A DNA stretch of 46,558 nt from positions 1 through 46,558 of the forward strand of contig JAEZRJ010000034.1 of NCBI GenBank assembly GCA_023412855.1, given 5' to 3'. Each line of letters opens with the position of its first letter. The first letter of the stretch is position 1. The position numbers were made by a program, and so were the translations under genes. Positions 17,327 to 25,941 of this stretch are shown here, one piece after another. This stretch comes from Bacillota bacterium. Its GTDB lineage: Bacteria; Bacillota; Clostridia; Lachnospirales; Lachnospiraceae. The notes beneath the pieces were generated by a model. That model searched no databases. It saw nothing but the letters and a program-made list of their open reading frames with translations, and was not told the origin of the DNA.

Positions 17327-19234
17327 TCAATCCGCAATCTCTTCTGCCATATACCCCTGGATTTCATATACACCCATTATTCCGTTTATGGTATCGACCA
17401 GCGCCACTTTCGTCTCTACTCCCTGATCCGCGTAATAATCCGTCAAGAAATCCGTACCCATTTCAAGCTTTGCCATCATATAAACATTTTCGCTATAGGC
17501 CAGTGCCTCCTGCATGGAGCTTAGTCCAAAAGTCTTTAGTTTCTTGTCATAAAGCGGGCTTTTATTCAGCCACCCACCCATGATGTCGTAATTTGCGATA
17601 TGATTATTTACATTCTGAAACAATTTCTCAGAATACGGTATTAAGGTAACAGAATCTGATACGGAAGAATATACATCGATAAAATAAAAATTATCCGGAT
17701 GAGCACGGCAGTATTCCTTCATCTCTATATCTGTCGTATTTGCTTCCCCGCGCGCGGCATATTCCGTATCCACCTTCCCTATTCCTGCCATGAGGGAAGC
17801 TGCCGCCGTCAGCGCCAAAACTGCCGGAAAAACTACTGTCGCTTTTATCTTTCCACAGATTCGTGCCTCGATTCCCTGGCTTTCCACATGAAGCATAGCC
17901 CATAAGATACATAATTCTATCAGATACAAGGAGTGCGTAATGCGTTCCGGGGAACGTTCGTTCATAAGAATATACATCCAGAGCACGGTTCTTACAAGTC
18001 CCATAAGGAACAGCTTCCAGCCTATTTTCCACACTCCGCAGCCGGTCCGCTTACCGTGTGCCGCTTCGTGTTCCTTTGTCAGGCAATCCTTTGCCAGGCA
18101 ATCCTTTGCCTTGCATACCTCATTCCATATTCCCGCGATAAAAACAGAAATATACGTCAATACCACCATGGCGTTCCATGGATAATCGTCAGGAGTCACC
18201 GAACCTTCCGGCTCCCTATGGAAAGTTCTATACCGGTATTCTCCCAGTTTCTCCACAAAATTTTCTCCCGCAGATACCGTTTGCTGCCTGGCTTCAGATT
18301 GATATTTCGCTATAGCATTAAGCATTCCCGCATCTAAGGTATCGTCCATGCCGAAATTATATCTCTCTAACAGCATGTCCTGCTCCGCTCTCGTAATTCC
18401 CAGCCTTTCATACAGCTTCTCATTCTCCTCATAGGGTGGAATTCCTTGAAAATCGTATAACTCGGTCCTGCTGTCGAAATAATCGATAAATTTCCGCCAG
18501 CTCCCACTGCTGTAAGCCGCATCATTTATCACATAAACCAAAACGATACCCGCCAGAATGCTTCCGATAACGCCTAAATATTTCACTATGTTTTCCGTAG
18601 AAAACAGCGCCCGCTTCCCATAGAGCTCTAACGACCACCTGTATATGCCTGCCGCGCAAATAAAAGGCATCGCCAGAAGAAGCATTTCCGAACGTATGCC
18701 GAACGCCACAATAACTAACGCAACGCTGCATAAGTTCTTCCTTATAAATTTACTTACCGAGGGCTCATCCGCCGACGTGACGAACAAAAAAGCCGCCGTT
18801 CCTGCCAGCAATGCACAAGTTACCGTATACTGTATAAATATAAAATGCGACAGAAAAAGGACCGTCATCACAAGGCCCTCCAATCCTGCCATCAGCAGCT
18901 TGGAGACCGTACTGTTTCGAAAGTAAAGACTTCTTTGCACGATGAGATAAAGGCAGAGAAACTGACAGCCGCACAAAAAAATACCATAAACCGGCAGCTG
19001 CGGAAATATCCTGTAAAACAGGCTAATCAGCATACTCATAGGATACATCATCTGTATGTTGCAGCTTTCCGGCTTACCCGTATAAACTCCTGCCAGAATA
19101 TCCTTCATTACCACATCGTCATTCAAATCGAAATAGTAATCATACCGAACCGCCACCAGCACGCCCAAAATTATCATAAGCGCCGCCGCAATTATTTTAT
19201 TTTCATTTTTTTTATAGAACTCTCTAAGCACCAT
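17327..19234 (-). CDS. large multi-pass membrane protein, GT-C-like
   Basis: A 635-residue membrane protein with about eleven helices and a soluble C-terminal tail. The first outside loop has YFDLNDDVVMKDILAGVYTGKPE; paired acidic residues there are typical of GT-C glycosyltransferases that use polyprenyl-phosphate sugars. The start overlaps the end of wecE by 11 bases, indicating translational coupling. A 15-base tandem duplication (18072-18116) gives KDCLAKDCLTKEH in a cytoplasmic loop. Flanked by wecE and the GNAT-GT2 fusion, it is the best candidate in the window for transferring the Fuc4N-type sugar from lipid phosphate to the polymer outside the cell. No named family could be assigned. 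Confidence 0.6.
   Translation of the reverse strand: MVLREFYKKNENKIIAAALMIILGVLVAVRYDYYFDLNDDVVMKDILAGVYTGKPESCNIQMMYPMSMLISLFYRIFPQLPVYGIFLCGCQFLCLYLIVQRSLYFRNSTVSKLLMAGLEGLVMTVLFLSHFIFIQYTVTCALLAGTAAFLFVTSADEPSVSKFIRKNLCSVALVIVAFGIRSEMLLLAMPFICAAGIYRWSLELYGKRALFSTENIVKYLGVIGSILAGIVLVYVINDAAYSSGSWRKFIDYFDSRTELYDFQGIPPYEENEKLYERLGITRAEQDMLLERYNFGMDDTLDAGMLNAIAKYQSEARQQTVSAGENFVEKLGEYRYRTFHREPEGSVTPDDYPWNAMVVLTYISVFIAGIWNEVCKAKDCLAKDCLTKEHEAAHGKRTGCGVWKIGWKLFLMGLVRTVLWMYILMNERSPERITHSLYLIELCILWAMLHVESQGIEARICGKIKATVVFPAVLALTAAASLMAGIGKVDTEYAARGEANTTDIEMKEYCRAHPDNFYFIDVYSSVSDSVTLIPYSEKLFQNVNNHIANYDIMGGWLNKSPLYDKKLKTFGLSSMQEALAYSENVYMMAKLEMGTDFLTDYYADQGVETKVALVDTINGIMGVYEIQGYMAEEIAD
18072..18116. 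repeat. in-frame 15-base tandem repeat inside the membrane-protein gene
   Basis: Three 15-base units: TCCTTTGTCAGGCAA, TCCTTTGCCAGGCAA and TCCTTTGCCTTGCAT. The first two differ at one base. Because the unit is five codons, copy changes would lengthen the loop (KDCLA units) without shifting the frame. Confidence 0.85.
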
Positions 19235-20354
19235 AAAATTCCTTTACCTTACTGGCAATGTAATCCACTTCCTGTTCCTTAAGTTTATAGAACATCGGAA
19301 GCCTCAACAGTCTTTCGCTTTCCTTTGTGGTATATACGTCTTCTCCGTGGAATCGTCCGAATTTTATTCCTGCCGGAGCCGAATGGAGAGGCACGTAATG
19401 GAACACCGAAAGAATTTCGTTCTTCTTCAGAAAAGCGATGAGAGCCGCTCTTTCTTCCATGTCCTTCGTCTTTATATAGAACATATGCCCATTGTGGATA
19501 CATTCCTCCGGCACACTGGGAAGCTCTAGCTTTCCGCTTTCCATAAGAGGGCTTAAGCTTTCATAATACTGCTTCCATCTCGCCAGGCGGATATCGTTGA
19601 TTTCATCCGCCATTTCTAACTGCGCATATAAATAAGCCGCATTCATATCGCTGGGCAGATAGGAGGAACCATGATTCATCCAACGGTATTTATCCACCTG
19701 ACCTCTGAAAAATTTGCTTCTGTCCGTACCCTTTTCCCTGAAAATTTCCGCATCTTCAATGTATTTCTCATCACGAATGAGCAGAGCTCCGCCTTCTCCC
19801 ATACTGTAATTCTTCGTCTCATGAAAACTGAAGCAGCCGAAGTCACCAATGGTTCCAAGCGGCTTTCCCTTATAAGAGGCCATAATGCCCTGGGCCGCAT
19901 CCTCTACCACGATAAGCTCATATTTCCTCGCGATTTCCATGATTTTATCCATCTCGCAAGATACACCCGCATAATGCACTACCGCAATCGCCTTCGTTTT
20001 TTCAGTAATGGCGCCTTCAATAAGATTTTCGTCTATGTTCATCGTATCCGGCCGTATGTCCACAAATACGATTTTTGCTCCCCTCAGCACAAAAGCATCC
20101 GCCGTAGATACAAATGTAAAGGAAGGCATTATCACTTCATCCCCTTCCTTTATCTTTGCAAGGAGGGCTGCCAGCTCGAGCGCGTGAGTACAAGAGGTTG
20201 TAAGAAGGCTCTTTCTCGTACCCGTCCTTTCCTCTATCCATGCACTGCACTTATGGGTAAATTCTCCGTCTCCGCATATCTTCTGGTTTTCTACCGCCTG
20301 CCGCATATATTCCATTTCTTTTCCTGTAAATGGAGGTACATTAAAGTTAATCAT
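19224..20354 (-). CDS. wecE: dTDP-4-amino-4,6-dideoxygalactose transaminase (WecE/RffA)
   Basis: A 376-residue PLP aminotransferase, the same length as E. coli WecE and very close to it along the whole chain: CGDGEFTHKC, MPSFTFVSTADAFVLRGAKI, FVDIRPDTMNIDE, CFSFHETKNYSMGEGGA with the Schiff-base Lys at residue 181, EKGTDRSKFFRGQVDKY, and YTTKESERLLRLPMFY. It converts dTDP-4-keto-6-deoxyglucose to dTDP-Fuc4N with glutamate as amino donor. RmlA and RmlB, which would make the substrate, are not in this window. I use the ATG at 20354, because MINFNVPP aligns with the E. coli start; the ATG at 20363 sits one base from the ribosome site. The next gene overlaps its end. Confidence 0.92.
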   Translation of the reverse strand: MINFNVPPFTGKEMEYMRQAVENQKICGDGEFTHKCSAWIEERTGTRKSLLTTSCTHALELAALLAKIKEGDEVIMPSFTFVSTADAFVLRGAKIVFVDIRPDTMNIDENLIEGAITEKTKAIAVVHYAGVSCEMDKIMEIARKYELIVVEDAAQGIMASYKGKPLGTIGDFGCFSFHETKNYSMGEGGALLIRDEKYIEDAEIFREKGTDRSKFFRGQVDKYRWMNHGSSYLPSDMNAAYLYAQLEMADEINDIRLARWKQYYESLSPLMESGKLELPSVPEECIHNGHMFYIKTKDMEERAALIAFLKKNEILSVFHYVPLHSAPAGIKFGRFHGEDVYTTKESERLLRLPMFYKLKEQEVDYIASKVKEFYGA

Positions 20355-20398
20355 AATATCCATTCTCCCTTTCTGTTTATTCCCGCGGGCAATGAGCC

Positions 20399-20537
20399 GT
20401 AATAGTTCAGCCTTCAATACCTCGATGCCACAATTGCGTCTCTATGCAGTTTTGTGAGGGCTGTAAGCACCAAAATGCAGTTTTATCGCATTTTGTGTGC
20501 ATATATGTTGCAGTTTAGCCGAGGGCTGAACTGTAAC
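20399..20537. mobile_element. 139-base MITE-like element with 8-base target duplication
   Basis: Left end GTAATAGTTCAGCC (20399-20412) and right end GGCTGAACTGTAAC (20524-20537) are inverted repeats matching at 12 of 14 positions. Both sides carry the direct repeat AATGAGCC (20391-20398 and 20538-20545). The inside has no gene but holds a hairpin around GCATTTTGGTGC. IS66-family transposons are known for ends beginning GTAA and 8-base duplications, so this is probably a non-autonomous relative. Together with short flanks it accounts for nearly the whole 217-base gap between the membrane-protein gene and wecE. Confidence 0.75.
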
Positions 20538-20571
20538 AATGAGCCAAGCGCAAGCTCTCTTGCGTTTGACT

Positions 20572-22299
20572 TTACTGCCGATACACCTTGTAATTTTCAT
20601 TTTCAAAGATACACTGATATTTATGCACTGCAATAAAATCCAGAATCAAATCCGTTTTTTCTCCGGGTACAATTTCCTTTCCCGTATCGTTATGAAGGAT
20701 TATCACGGGCAGGATATCTATTTCCTCAAGCGCCCGATCGAGTGCATCATAGGTGTTGCTGGGTATCTCAGGCCAGGTAGTAAAAATTGCGGAGGGTATA
20801 TCCAGAATATAACTAAGTCCCGGTGCATCTCCCCAAAAGATTGCCGGTTCCTTGGGAAGATCCTCCTCCTGCCAAAACGCGATAAGCCCGGTCAGGCTTG
20901 CTGCATTCTCACCGGTCGTATTCATCCCTGCCAGCACACTGCTGTTTTCCACCTGAGAGTCTCTTTTTTCTCCGTATATACCGTCCCTGAACACGTATAA
21001 ACAGCCAAAGCCGATTCCCTGCACAAGAGTCATCAGTATAATTGCCGCCGCAAATGCCTGGAGCGGGAAATAAACCGCTCGATTTTTTGTCTTTAACCAG
21101 ATACGATAACAAGCCCATAAGGTATAAGGTGCGACCAAAAACAGATTATTCATATTCTGATAGGTGTAATTATTACTTCCAATTGGCGTGATTACGATAA
21201 TAATGAGCACGATAGCCGCCAGTATGCGCTCCTCCTTGTCCGACTTTCCGGAAATAAAGCCTCCAATTCCTGCAATACAACAAACGACAGACAAAACAAC
21301 AAACAGCATCATCCACTGGAAAACACTTCCTTCATTATAGTAGCGCAGGGAAAACATCCCCTGCCCCATATAAAAACGAATCAGTATTAAAATTCCAACG
21401 CAGTACAAAATCTTTTTAAACCTCTCGTACCGGCCCCTTTTTATATAGAACATAATGATCCCTGCGAATATACATGGAATCATATAAGCAATCCACTTTA
21501 AAGAGGATGTATATGCACTTGCTATATCGGAAAGCATTCCCATAAGAGTATAATCGGATGCTTCCTCCGTCATCCCGAACAGCCCGCTTATCATGCCGAT
21601 AAAGGAATCCATTCCATACCTTACAATTATAATAAGCAAAACACTGCCTATTCCCGCAAGGTATCCGGCAAGGCAAAGTCCTGTTTTCTTAATGATATCC
21701 CAATTTCTATCCTTATTCAACCATCCTGCGAACCACAGCACCACAATCAACGCCGCTTCCACGAGATTGGGAAAACGCACCATCACATTGAGCCCAAGAA
21801 TTGCTCCCGCCAATATATAGCAGCTTTTCTTATCTCTTATTAACGCCTGATAGAAAAGAATGCCTCCCGCTGCAAATAAAAAATAGGTCAGATAATTATA
21901 CAAAATTGTCGTAGGGCACCAACAAAGGCTAAGAGCAATCATTTCTCCGATAAATGCTGCCCACCCATTCATCCGATGCCTTGCCGCGTAATAGCAAATG
22001 AGAGCCAGTACGCTTAAAAGCAAACCCGTATATAGATTCATCCCCAAAAGCGTATTTCCAAGAGGCAGACTCATCAAAAAAGAACCTGTCACATTCGCCA
22101 GATAAGTTGCCAGCACCCATGTAATGTCCATGCGATCCATAAAGCGATAATATCCCAGCGAATAGGTCGTATCCGTAATATCGATTCCCTGATTGATAAG
22201 AAGCAATGGATAAAGAAACAATATAAGCGGAAATACTGTCTTCTCCGCTATTTTCCTATATACATTTCCGTTCTCTTCCCAAGCCGTAAGAGTTCTCAT
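20572..22299 (-). CDS. multi-pass membrane protein, GT-C-like
   Basis: A 575-residue protein with about twelve helices and a soluble C-terminal region (from about residue 445). The first outside loop reads NQGIDITDTTYSLGYYRFMD; the acidic residues right after helix 1 are those expected for the catalytic loop of GT-C glycosyltransferases using lipid-phosphate donors. GAGGAG lies seven bases before the ATG. It is downstream of the O-acyltransferase gene and upstream of the MITE and wecE, in the part of the locus holding GtrA and the GNAT-GT2 fusion. A decoration enzyme acting outside the membrane is the best guess; the acceptor and donor are unknown. Confidence 0.6.
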   Translation of the reverse strand: MRTLTAWEENGNVYRKIAEKTVFPLILFLYPLLLINQGIDITDTTYSLGYYRFMDRMDITWVLATYLANVTGSFLMSLPLGNTLLGMNLYTGLLLSVLALICYYAARHRMNGWAAFIGEMIALSLCWCPTTILYNYLTYFLFAAGGILFYQALIRDKKSCYILAGAILGLNVMVRFPNLVEAALIVVLWFAGWLNKDRNWDIIKKTGLCLAGYLAGIGSVLLIIIVRYGMDSFIGMISGLFGMTEEASDYTLMGMLSDIASAYTSSLKWIAYMIPCIFAGIIMFYIKRGRYERFKKILYCVGILILIRFYMGQGMFSLRYYNEGSVFQWMMLFVVLSVVCCIAGIGGFISGKSDKEERILAAIVLIIIVITPIGSNNYTYQNMNNLFLVAPYTLWACYRIWLKTKNRAVYFPLQAFAAAIILMTLVQGIGFGCLYVFRDGIYGEKRDSQVENSSVLAGMNTTGENAASLTGLIAFWQEEDLPKEPAIFWGDAPGLSYILDIPSAIFTTWPEIPSNTYDALDRALEEIDILPVIILHNDTGKEIVPGEKTDLILDFIAVHKYQCIFENENYKVYRQ

Positions 22300-22320
22300 T
22301 CAAATACTCCTCTGTCCGCC

Positions 22321-23454
22321 TCAGCGAACGTTGATTCCCAAAGTTGAAAAACTGCTGTCAATTTTCTTAAGCCATGCCGCCAGCCTCGTTTTCTCCAAAT
22401 TCCTGCCGATATAAGCAAAGATAATCCTGCGTATTGCGTCTATAAAAATTCCTACCAGATACACCAAAAGCACTGACAGCAATAAATGAACAAAAAAGCC
22501 GCTTACGCCAGCCTCGCTTACCGGTCCGATAAATTCATCCAACCATCCGCTCCATATCGAACGAATATCGATATGCTCATGGAACAAATAAACGCCAAAG
22601 GTAAGAGGTGATACGGCACATATGATGCCAGCTGCTCTCTCCGGTATTCTCACATAGCGGAAAGCATAAAATAATGCCACTGCACCCGACAGACAAAGTA
22701 AATAATTATAATGAAACGGCACCGTAAAATAATAAGCGAAGGCACCCGTTTTTCCGTGAATATAGTAAAATCCGCATACGATAGCAAATATAACAAAGGC
22801 ACAGCCCGCATAGGTAATCCATGCACGCCTGCCTGTAGAAAAAGCGTTCAGACCATATAGCCTGATATAAGCAGCTATCAAATAAACGCATAAAAACCAA
22901 CCGAAGTCATAACCGAATCTGTCTGTAACAAACTGCACCGGCGAGATGCTTTTGAACCCGCAAAAGAAGACGAGCAGCAGTCCAAGAGTAACTTGCAGTT
23001 GTTTCTTGCTCATCGTTTTCACCGCCAGATTGAGCACCGGAGTAAACAGATACAAAATCACATAAGAGGTTGCGAACCAATAATGCTCCGTCCCTATAGG
23101 AAATAGATACTGTATCCATACATAAATACCGCCCGCTTCATTTCCTGAGACTCCGCTTCCCAACATAACGAGGGGAATGAGCATCGAATAAAACCACACC
23201 TGACAAATAAGAATCACGATCCTCTTTACCTTGAATCCTGCTTCTACCAGAAAATAACCGCTGATCAGCACATATACGTCAACAGCCACAATACAGAAGG
23301 ACTCTATAAGTGTCCCTATGATTTTCTTCGCATCTGCACTTTCCCCCAAAGAAAGTAATGCTCCTGTGTGATTCAAGTAATGAAGTGTCACCACCATGAA
23401 CATTGCTATTATTCTCAATAATTCGTAGTTTGCCTGACGTTTCGAATTCGACAT
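22321..23454 (-). CDS. acyltransferase 3 family O-acyltransferase
   Basis: A 377-residue integral membrane protein with about ten helices. The N-terminal NYELLRIIAMFMVVTLHY contains the Arg and His spaced as in acyltransferase-3 enzymes (OafA, WecH, NodX), which carry acetyl groups across the membrane and O-acylate surface sugars. HYWFATSYVILYLFTPVLN and GVYLFHEH near the C-terminus are also typical. The start at 23454 has AGGGGAG six bases upstream; the longer frame reaching 23493 overlaps gtrA. Its likely role is O-acetylation of the polymer; the target sugar is unknown. Confidence 0.85.
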   Translation of the reverse strand: MSNSKRQANYELLRIIAMFMVVTLHYLNHTGALLSLGESADAKKIIGTLIESFCIVAVDVYVLISGYFLVEAGFKVKRIVILICQVWFYSMLIPLVMLGSGVSGNEAGGIYVWIQYLFPIGTEHYWFATSYVILYLFTPVLNLAVKTMSKKQLQVTLGLLLVFFCGFKSISPVQFVTDRFGYDFGWFLCVYLIAAYIRLYGLNAFSTGRRAWITYAGCAFVIFAIVCGFYYIHGKTGAFAYYFTVPFHYNYLLCLSGAVALFYAFRYVRIPERAAGIICAVSPLTFGVYLFHEHIDIRSIWSGWLDEFIGPVSEAGVSGFFVHLLLSVLLVYLVGIFIDAIRRIIFAYIGRNLEKTRLAAWLKKIDSSFSTLGINVR

Positions 23455-23465
23455 ACGTCTCTCCC

Positions 23466-23906
23466 CTAAGCTTCTTTTTTTCTGAACACCCAAAGCTTAC
23501 TGAAAACATAATTAGATACGATTACGATTACATTACATATAAATTTGGAGATAACATCGTCCACGCGAATTACATCTACTAAAACATACATGAGGACGAG
23601 TTCCATGATCCCTGTTACAATTCTTGCGCTGATAAACGATACGAATTCTTTATGCACTCCTGTTTTATCCGTTACCTTGCTTTTAAATACAAAGGTACGG
23701 TTTGTCCAATAGGCGAAGAGAACCGCCACAACCCATGCAAAGGCCGTCGCTATCAGCACCAGTACTACTTTGTCCTCATCCGCTCCAAGAACCTTAGCTG
23801 CTGCCGCGTAGGCGAGCATATTTACAAGAAATGCAAGGAAACCGAAGAATAAATAGTTCACCGCCTCCTCATATTTTTTGTACATATTCATAATAAATTC
23901 TATCAT
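23466..23906 (-). CDS. gtrA: GtrA-like membrane protein
   Basis: A 146-residue protein with four membrane helices, the usual GtrA size. The segments NYLFFGFLAFLVNMLAYAAAA, YWTNRTFVFKSK and NYVFSKLWVFRKKEA are typical of the family. GtrA proteins are thought to flip polyprenyl-phosphate-linked sugars for extracytoplasmic transfer by GT-C enzymes. The start at 23906 has AAGGA seven bases upstream; the longer frame begins with TTG. With the GtrB-like fusion (15807-17282) and several GT-C-like proteins it completes the parts list of a three-component decoration system. Confidence 0.88.
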   Translation of the reverse strand: MIEFIMNMYKKYEEAVNYLFFGFLAFLVNMLAYAAAAKVLGADEDKVVLVLIATAFAWVVAVLFAYWTNRTFVFKSKVTDKTGVHKEFVSFISARIVTGIMELVLMYVLVDVIRVDDVISKFICNVIVIVSNYVFSKLWVFRKKEA

Positions 23907-23945
23907 CGTTTCTTCCTTTTGCTTTTGCAATCCTTTCGTTTTGAA

Positions 23946-25697
23946 CTATCTTTCTCTCGATGCTTGTCCGTTTTCTACACGGTAAACGATGTCACACTTT
24001 TCAATCGTCTGCAATCTATGTGCAATAATAACTAAAGTCTTTCTTCCATGCAGGCGGTTGATAGAATCCATAATTGCCGCCTCCGTATCGTTGTCCAGAG
24101 CGGAGGTCGCTTCATCCAGCACCAATACCTCCGGATCTTCAAACAGCGCGCGGGCGATACCGATACGCTGTCTTTGCCCACCGGATATGCGGATTCCCCT
24201 TTCTCCGATTCCCGTATCCAGTCCTTCGGGAAGCCCTCGCACGAACTCGTCAAGCTGCGCTTCCTTTAGCGCCTGCCATACCTTCTCATCATCAATGTCC
24301 TCATCCGCATAGCCGAAGGCCACATTTTTACGGATAGTAGAATCAATCATAAAGATAGTCTGGGGAATATATCCAATATTTTTCAGCCAGGACTCATAAT
24401 GCTCCCTAACCTCTAAGTCATCTGCCAGTATTTCGCCCTCCTGCAGGCGCAGAAGTCCCAGCATGATATCGACCACTGTAGTTTTCCCAGCTCCTGAGGT
24501 TCCTACGATTCCAACAGACTTACCTACCGGAATACTCATCGTTGCCTTATCAAAGATAAGAACGTCGGTATTTGGATACTTATACGTGATATCCTTTAAA
24601 AGTATCTCCCTTTTCACCGGAAGCTTTTCAATATTTCGTTTTTTCTTATAAACATCTTCCTTATAATCGATATTTTCATCCCGGATCTCCTCCTGCAGGT
24701 TATCCGTTACTCCCATGAAAAACGGCTCAAAATAAGCGATAGAGGTCAGATAATTGTTGATACGGTTGGCGCTTGGGATCAGGCGCATCGCTGCCACTGC
24801 AAGAGTCGTAATCTGAGGCACGATATCGGCCACCGCCGTTCCTCCCGCAATTTTTATCATCAGATAAAAGACCATTCCTGCAATCGCCACAGTCTCTATC
24901 AAAAGTCTGGGAGTCGCATTAAATATATTATAGCGTTGTACCGCATTTACATATCCCGCTCCGCAAGCAGAATATTCGTTTATAAAATAATTTTCTTTAT
25001 TTGCTACTTTTATTTCTTTAATACCCATTACTGACTGCTCGATCCATTTATACAGTCCGCTGTAATAGTCCTGATTCTCTTCTCCGGCCTTGCGCATGAT
25101 GGGCTTTAATATTCCTTTGATTACAAGAAGCACTACAACTAACAGCACCGAAACCGTCGCTGTCATCACCACATCCGACTTCAGGCAGACAAGCACCAGA
25201 CATACGAATACAATCAGCTCGCTGAAAAGCTGCAGAAGACTTAAAATCAACCCATACATATTGTTGACATCGGAAGTAATGCTGCGCTGGATCACCGAGG
25301 TATCCGCGTTCAGATAATATTCATAAGGCCTTTTCATGAAATTGATCATCATTCTTCTTGAGGTAGCAAATTGATTGCTGTATACGAATTTAAGCTGTAC
25401 CTTATTCTGAAAAAACAAATAGGAATTCTTCACAGCGAACACCACGATCAAAGCTCCCATAACCGTCATCGTAAATTGTGTAACGCTCTGCATATGGAAC
25501 ATATCGTATATTGTCGATAAAAGTTTACTCTTCTCAATTGCATTCGGATCCGTAATTACTGCTGCAACTGGATAAACCATTCCGATTCCCAAGGTCTCCA
25601 GCACTGCTCCTATGAGCATGATGAATACGAGCCCTACCATCTTTTCCTTCTGTTTTCTATCCAATAATACATTTAACTTTGCCAGTATTTTTCCCAT
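23946..25697 (-). CDS. ABC-type lipid-linked oligosaccharide flippase (PglK/MsbA-like half transporter)
   Basis: A 583-residue half transporter: about six helices in residues 15-310, then an ATPase domain with Walker A GTSGAGKTT (about 395), signature ISGGQRQRIGIARAL, and Walker B VLVLDEATSALD. Membrane and ATPase parts joined in this order are typical of PglK and MsbA. No Wzx-type flippase is present in the window, so this is the only visible exporter for lipid-linked repeat units. It is the first gene after a 244-base gap with a promoter (25807-25836) and so probably opens the decoration operon. Confidence 0.88.
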   Translation of the reverse strand: MGKILAKLNVLLDRKQKEKMVGLVFIMLIGAVLETLGIGMVYPVAAVITDPNAIEKSKLLSTIYDMFHMQSVTQFTMTVMGALIVVFAVKNSYLFFQNKVQLKFVYSNQFATSRRMMINFMKRPYEYYLNADTSVIQRSITSDVNNMYGLILSLLQLFSELIVFVCLVLVCLKSDVVMTATVSVLLVVVLLVIKGILKPIMRKAGEENQDYYSGLYKWIEQSVMGIKEIKVANKENYFINEYSACGAGYVNAVQRYNIFNATPRLLIETVAIAGMVFYLMIKIAGGTAVADIVPQITTLAVAAMRLIPSANRINNYLTSIAYFEPFFMGVTDNLQEEIRDENIDYKEDVYKKKRNIEKLPVKREILLKDITYKYPNTDVLIFDKATMSIPVGKSVGIVGTSGAGKTTVVDIMLGLLRLQEGEILADDLEVREHYESWLKNIGYIPQTIFMIDSTIRKNVAFGYADEDIDDEKVWQALKEAQLDEFVRGLPEGLDTGIGERGIRISGGQRQRIGIARALFEDPEVLVLDEATSALDNDTEAAIMDSINRLHGRKTLVIIAHRLQTIEKCDIVYRVENGQASRER

Positions 25698-25806
25698 TCG
25701 ATGTCTTACCTCTGCTTGTTTATTCCATCATCGCTCTGCCTTTTTGTATCTTGCTCACTTCGTTTCTTATTTATATTGCACCTACTCTAAAAAGAAACAT
25801 TTTTAT

Positions 25807-25836
25807 ATTTTAACATATTTACTCACAGGATTGCAA
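25807..25836 (-). promoter_or_regulatory. candidate sigma-A promoter for the ABC flippase operon
   Basis: On the minus strand: TTGCAA (25836-25831), 18 bases, then TAAAAT (25812-25807) with an upstream TG that makes an extended -10. The leader to the ATG at 25697 would be about 100 bases. The surrounding 244-base gap (25698-25941) is AT-rich and otherwise holds only the palindromic motif at 25855-25874. Confidence 0.5.
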
Positions 25837-25854
25837 ATTTCTGGCAAGTATTAA

Positions 25855-25874
25855 GCTACTGTGTGAACAGTAAC
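25855..25874. repeat. palindromic relic resembling the ends of the small insertions
   Basis: GCTACTGT and ACAGTAAC form near-perfect arms around GTGA. The right half, GTGTGAACAGTAAC, resembles the GTGAACAGTAAC end of the element at 8164-8190. I could not find an 8-base duplication flanking it, so it may be a solo end or a coincidence. Confidence 0.4.
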
Positions 25875-25941
25875 ATCATATTTTCCTAATTACTCTCTTT
25901 ATTCTATCCATTTTCTTTCCCGGATGTATTTTTCTAAAATA

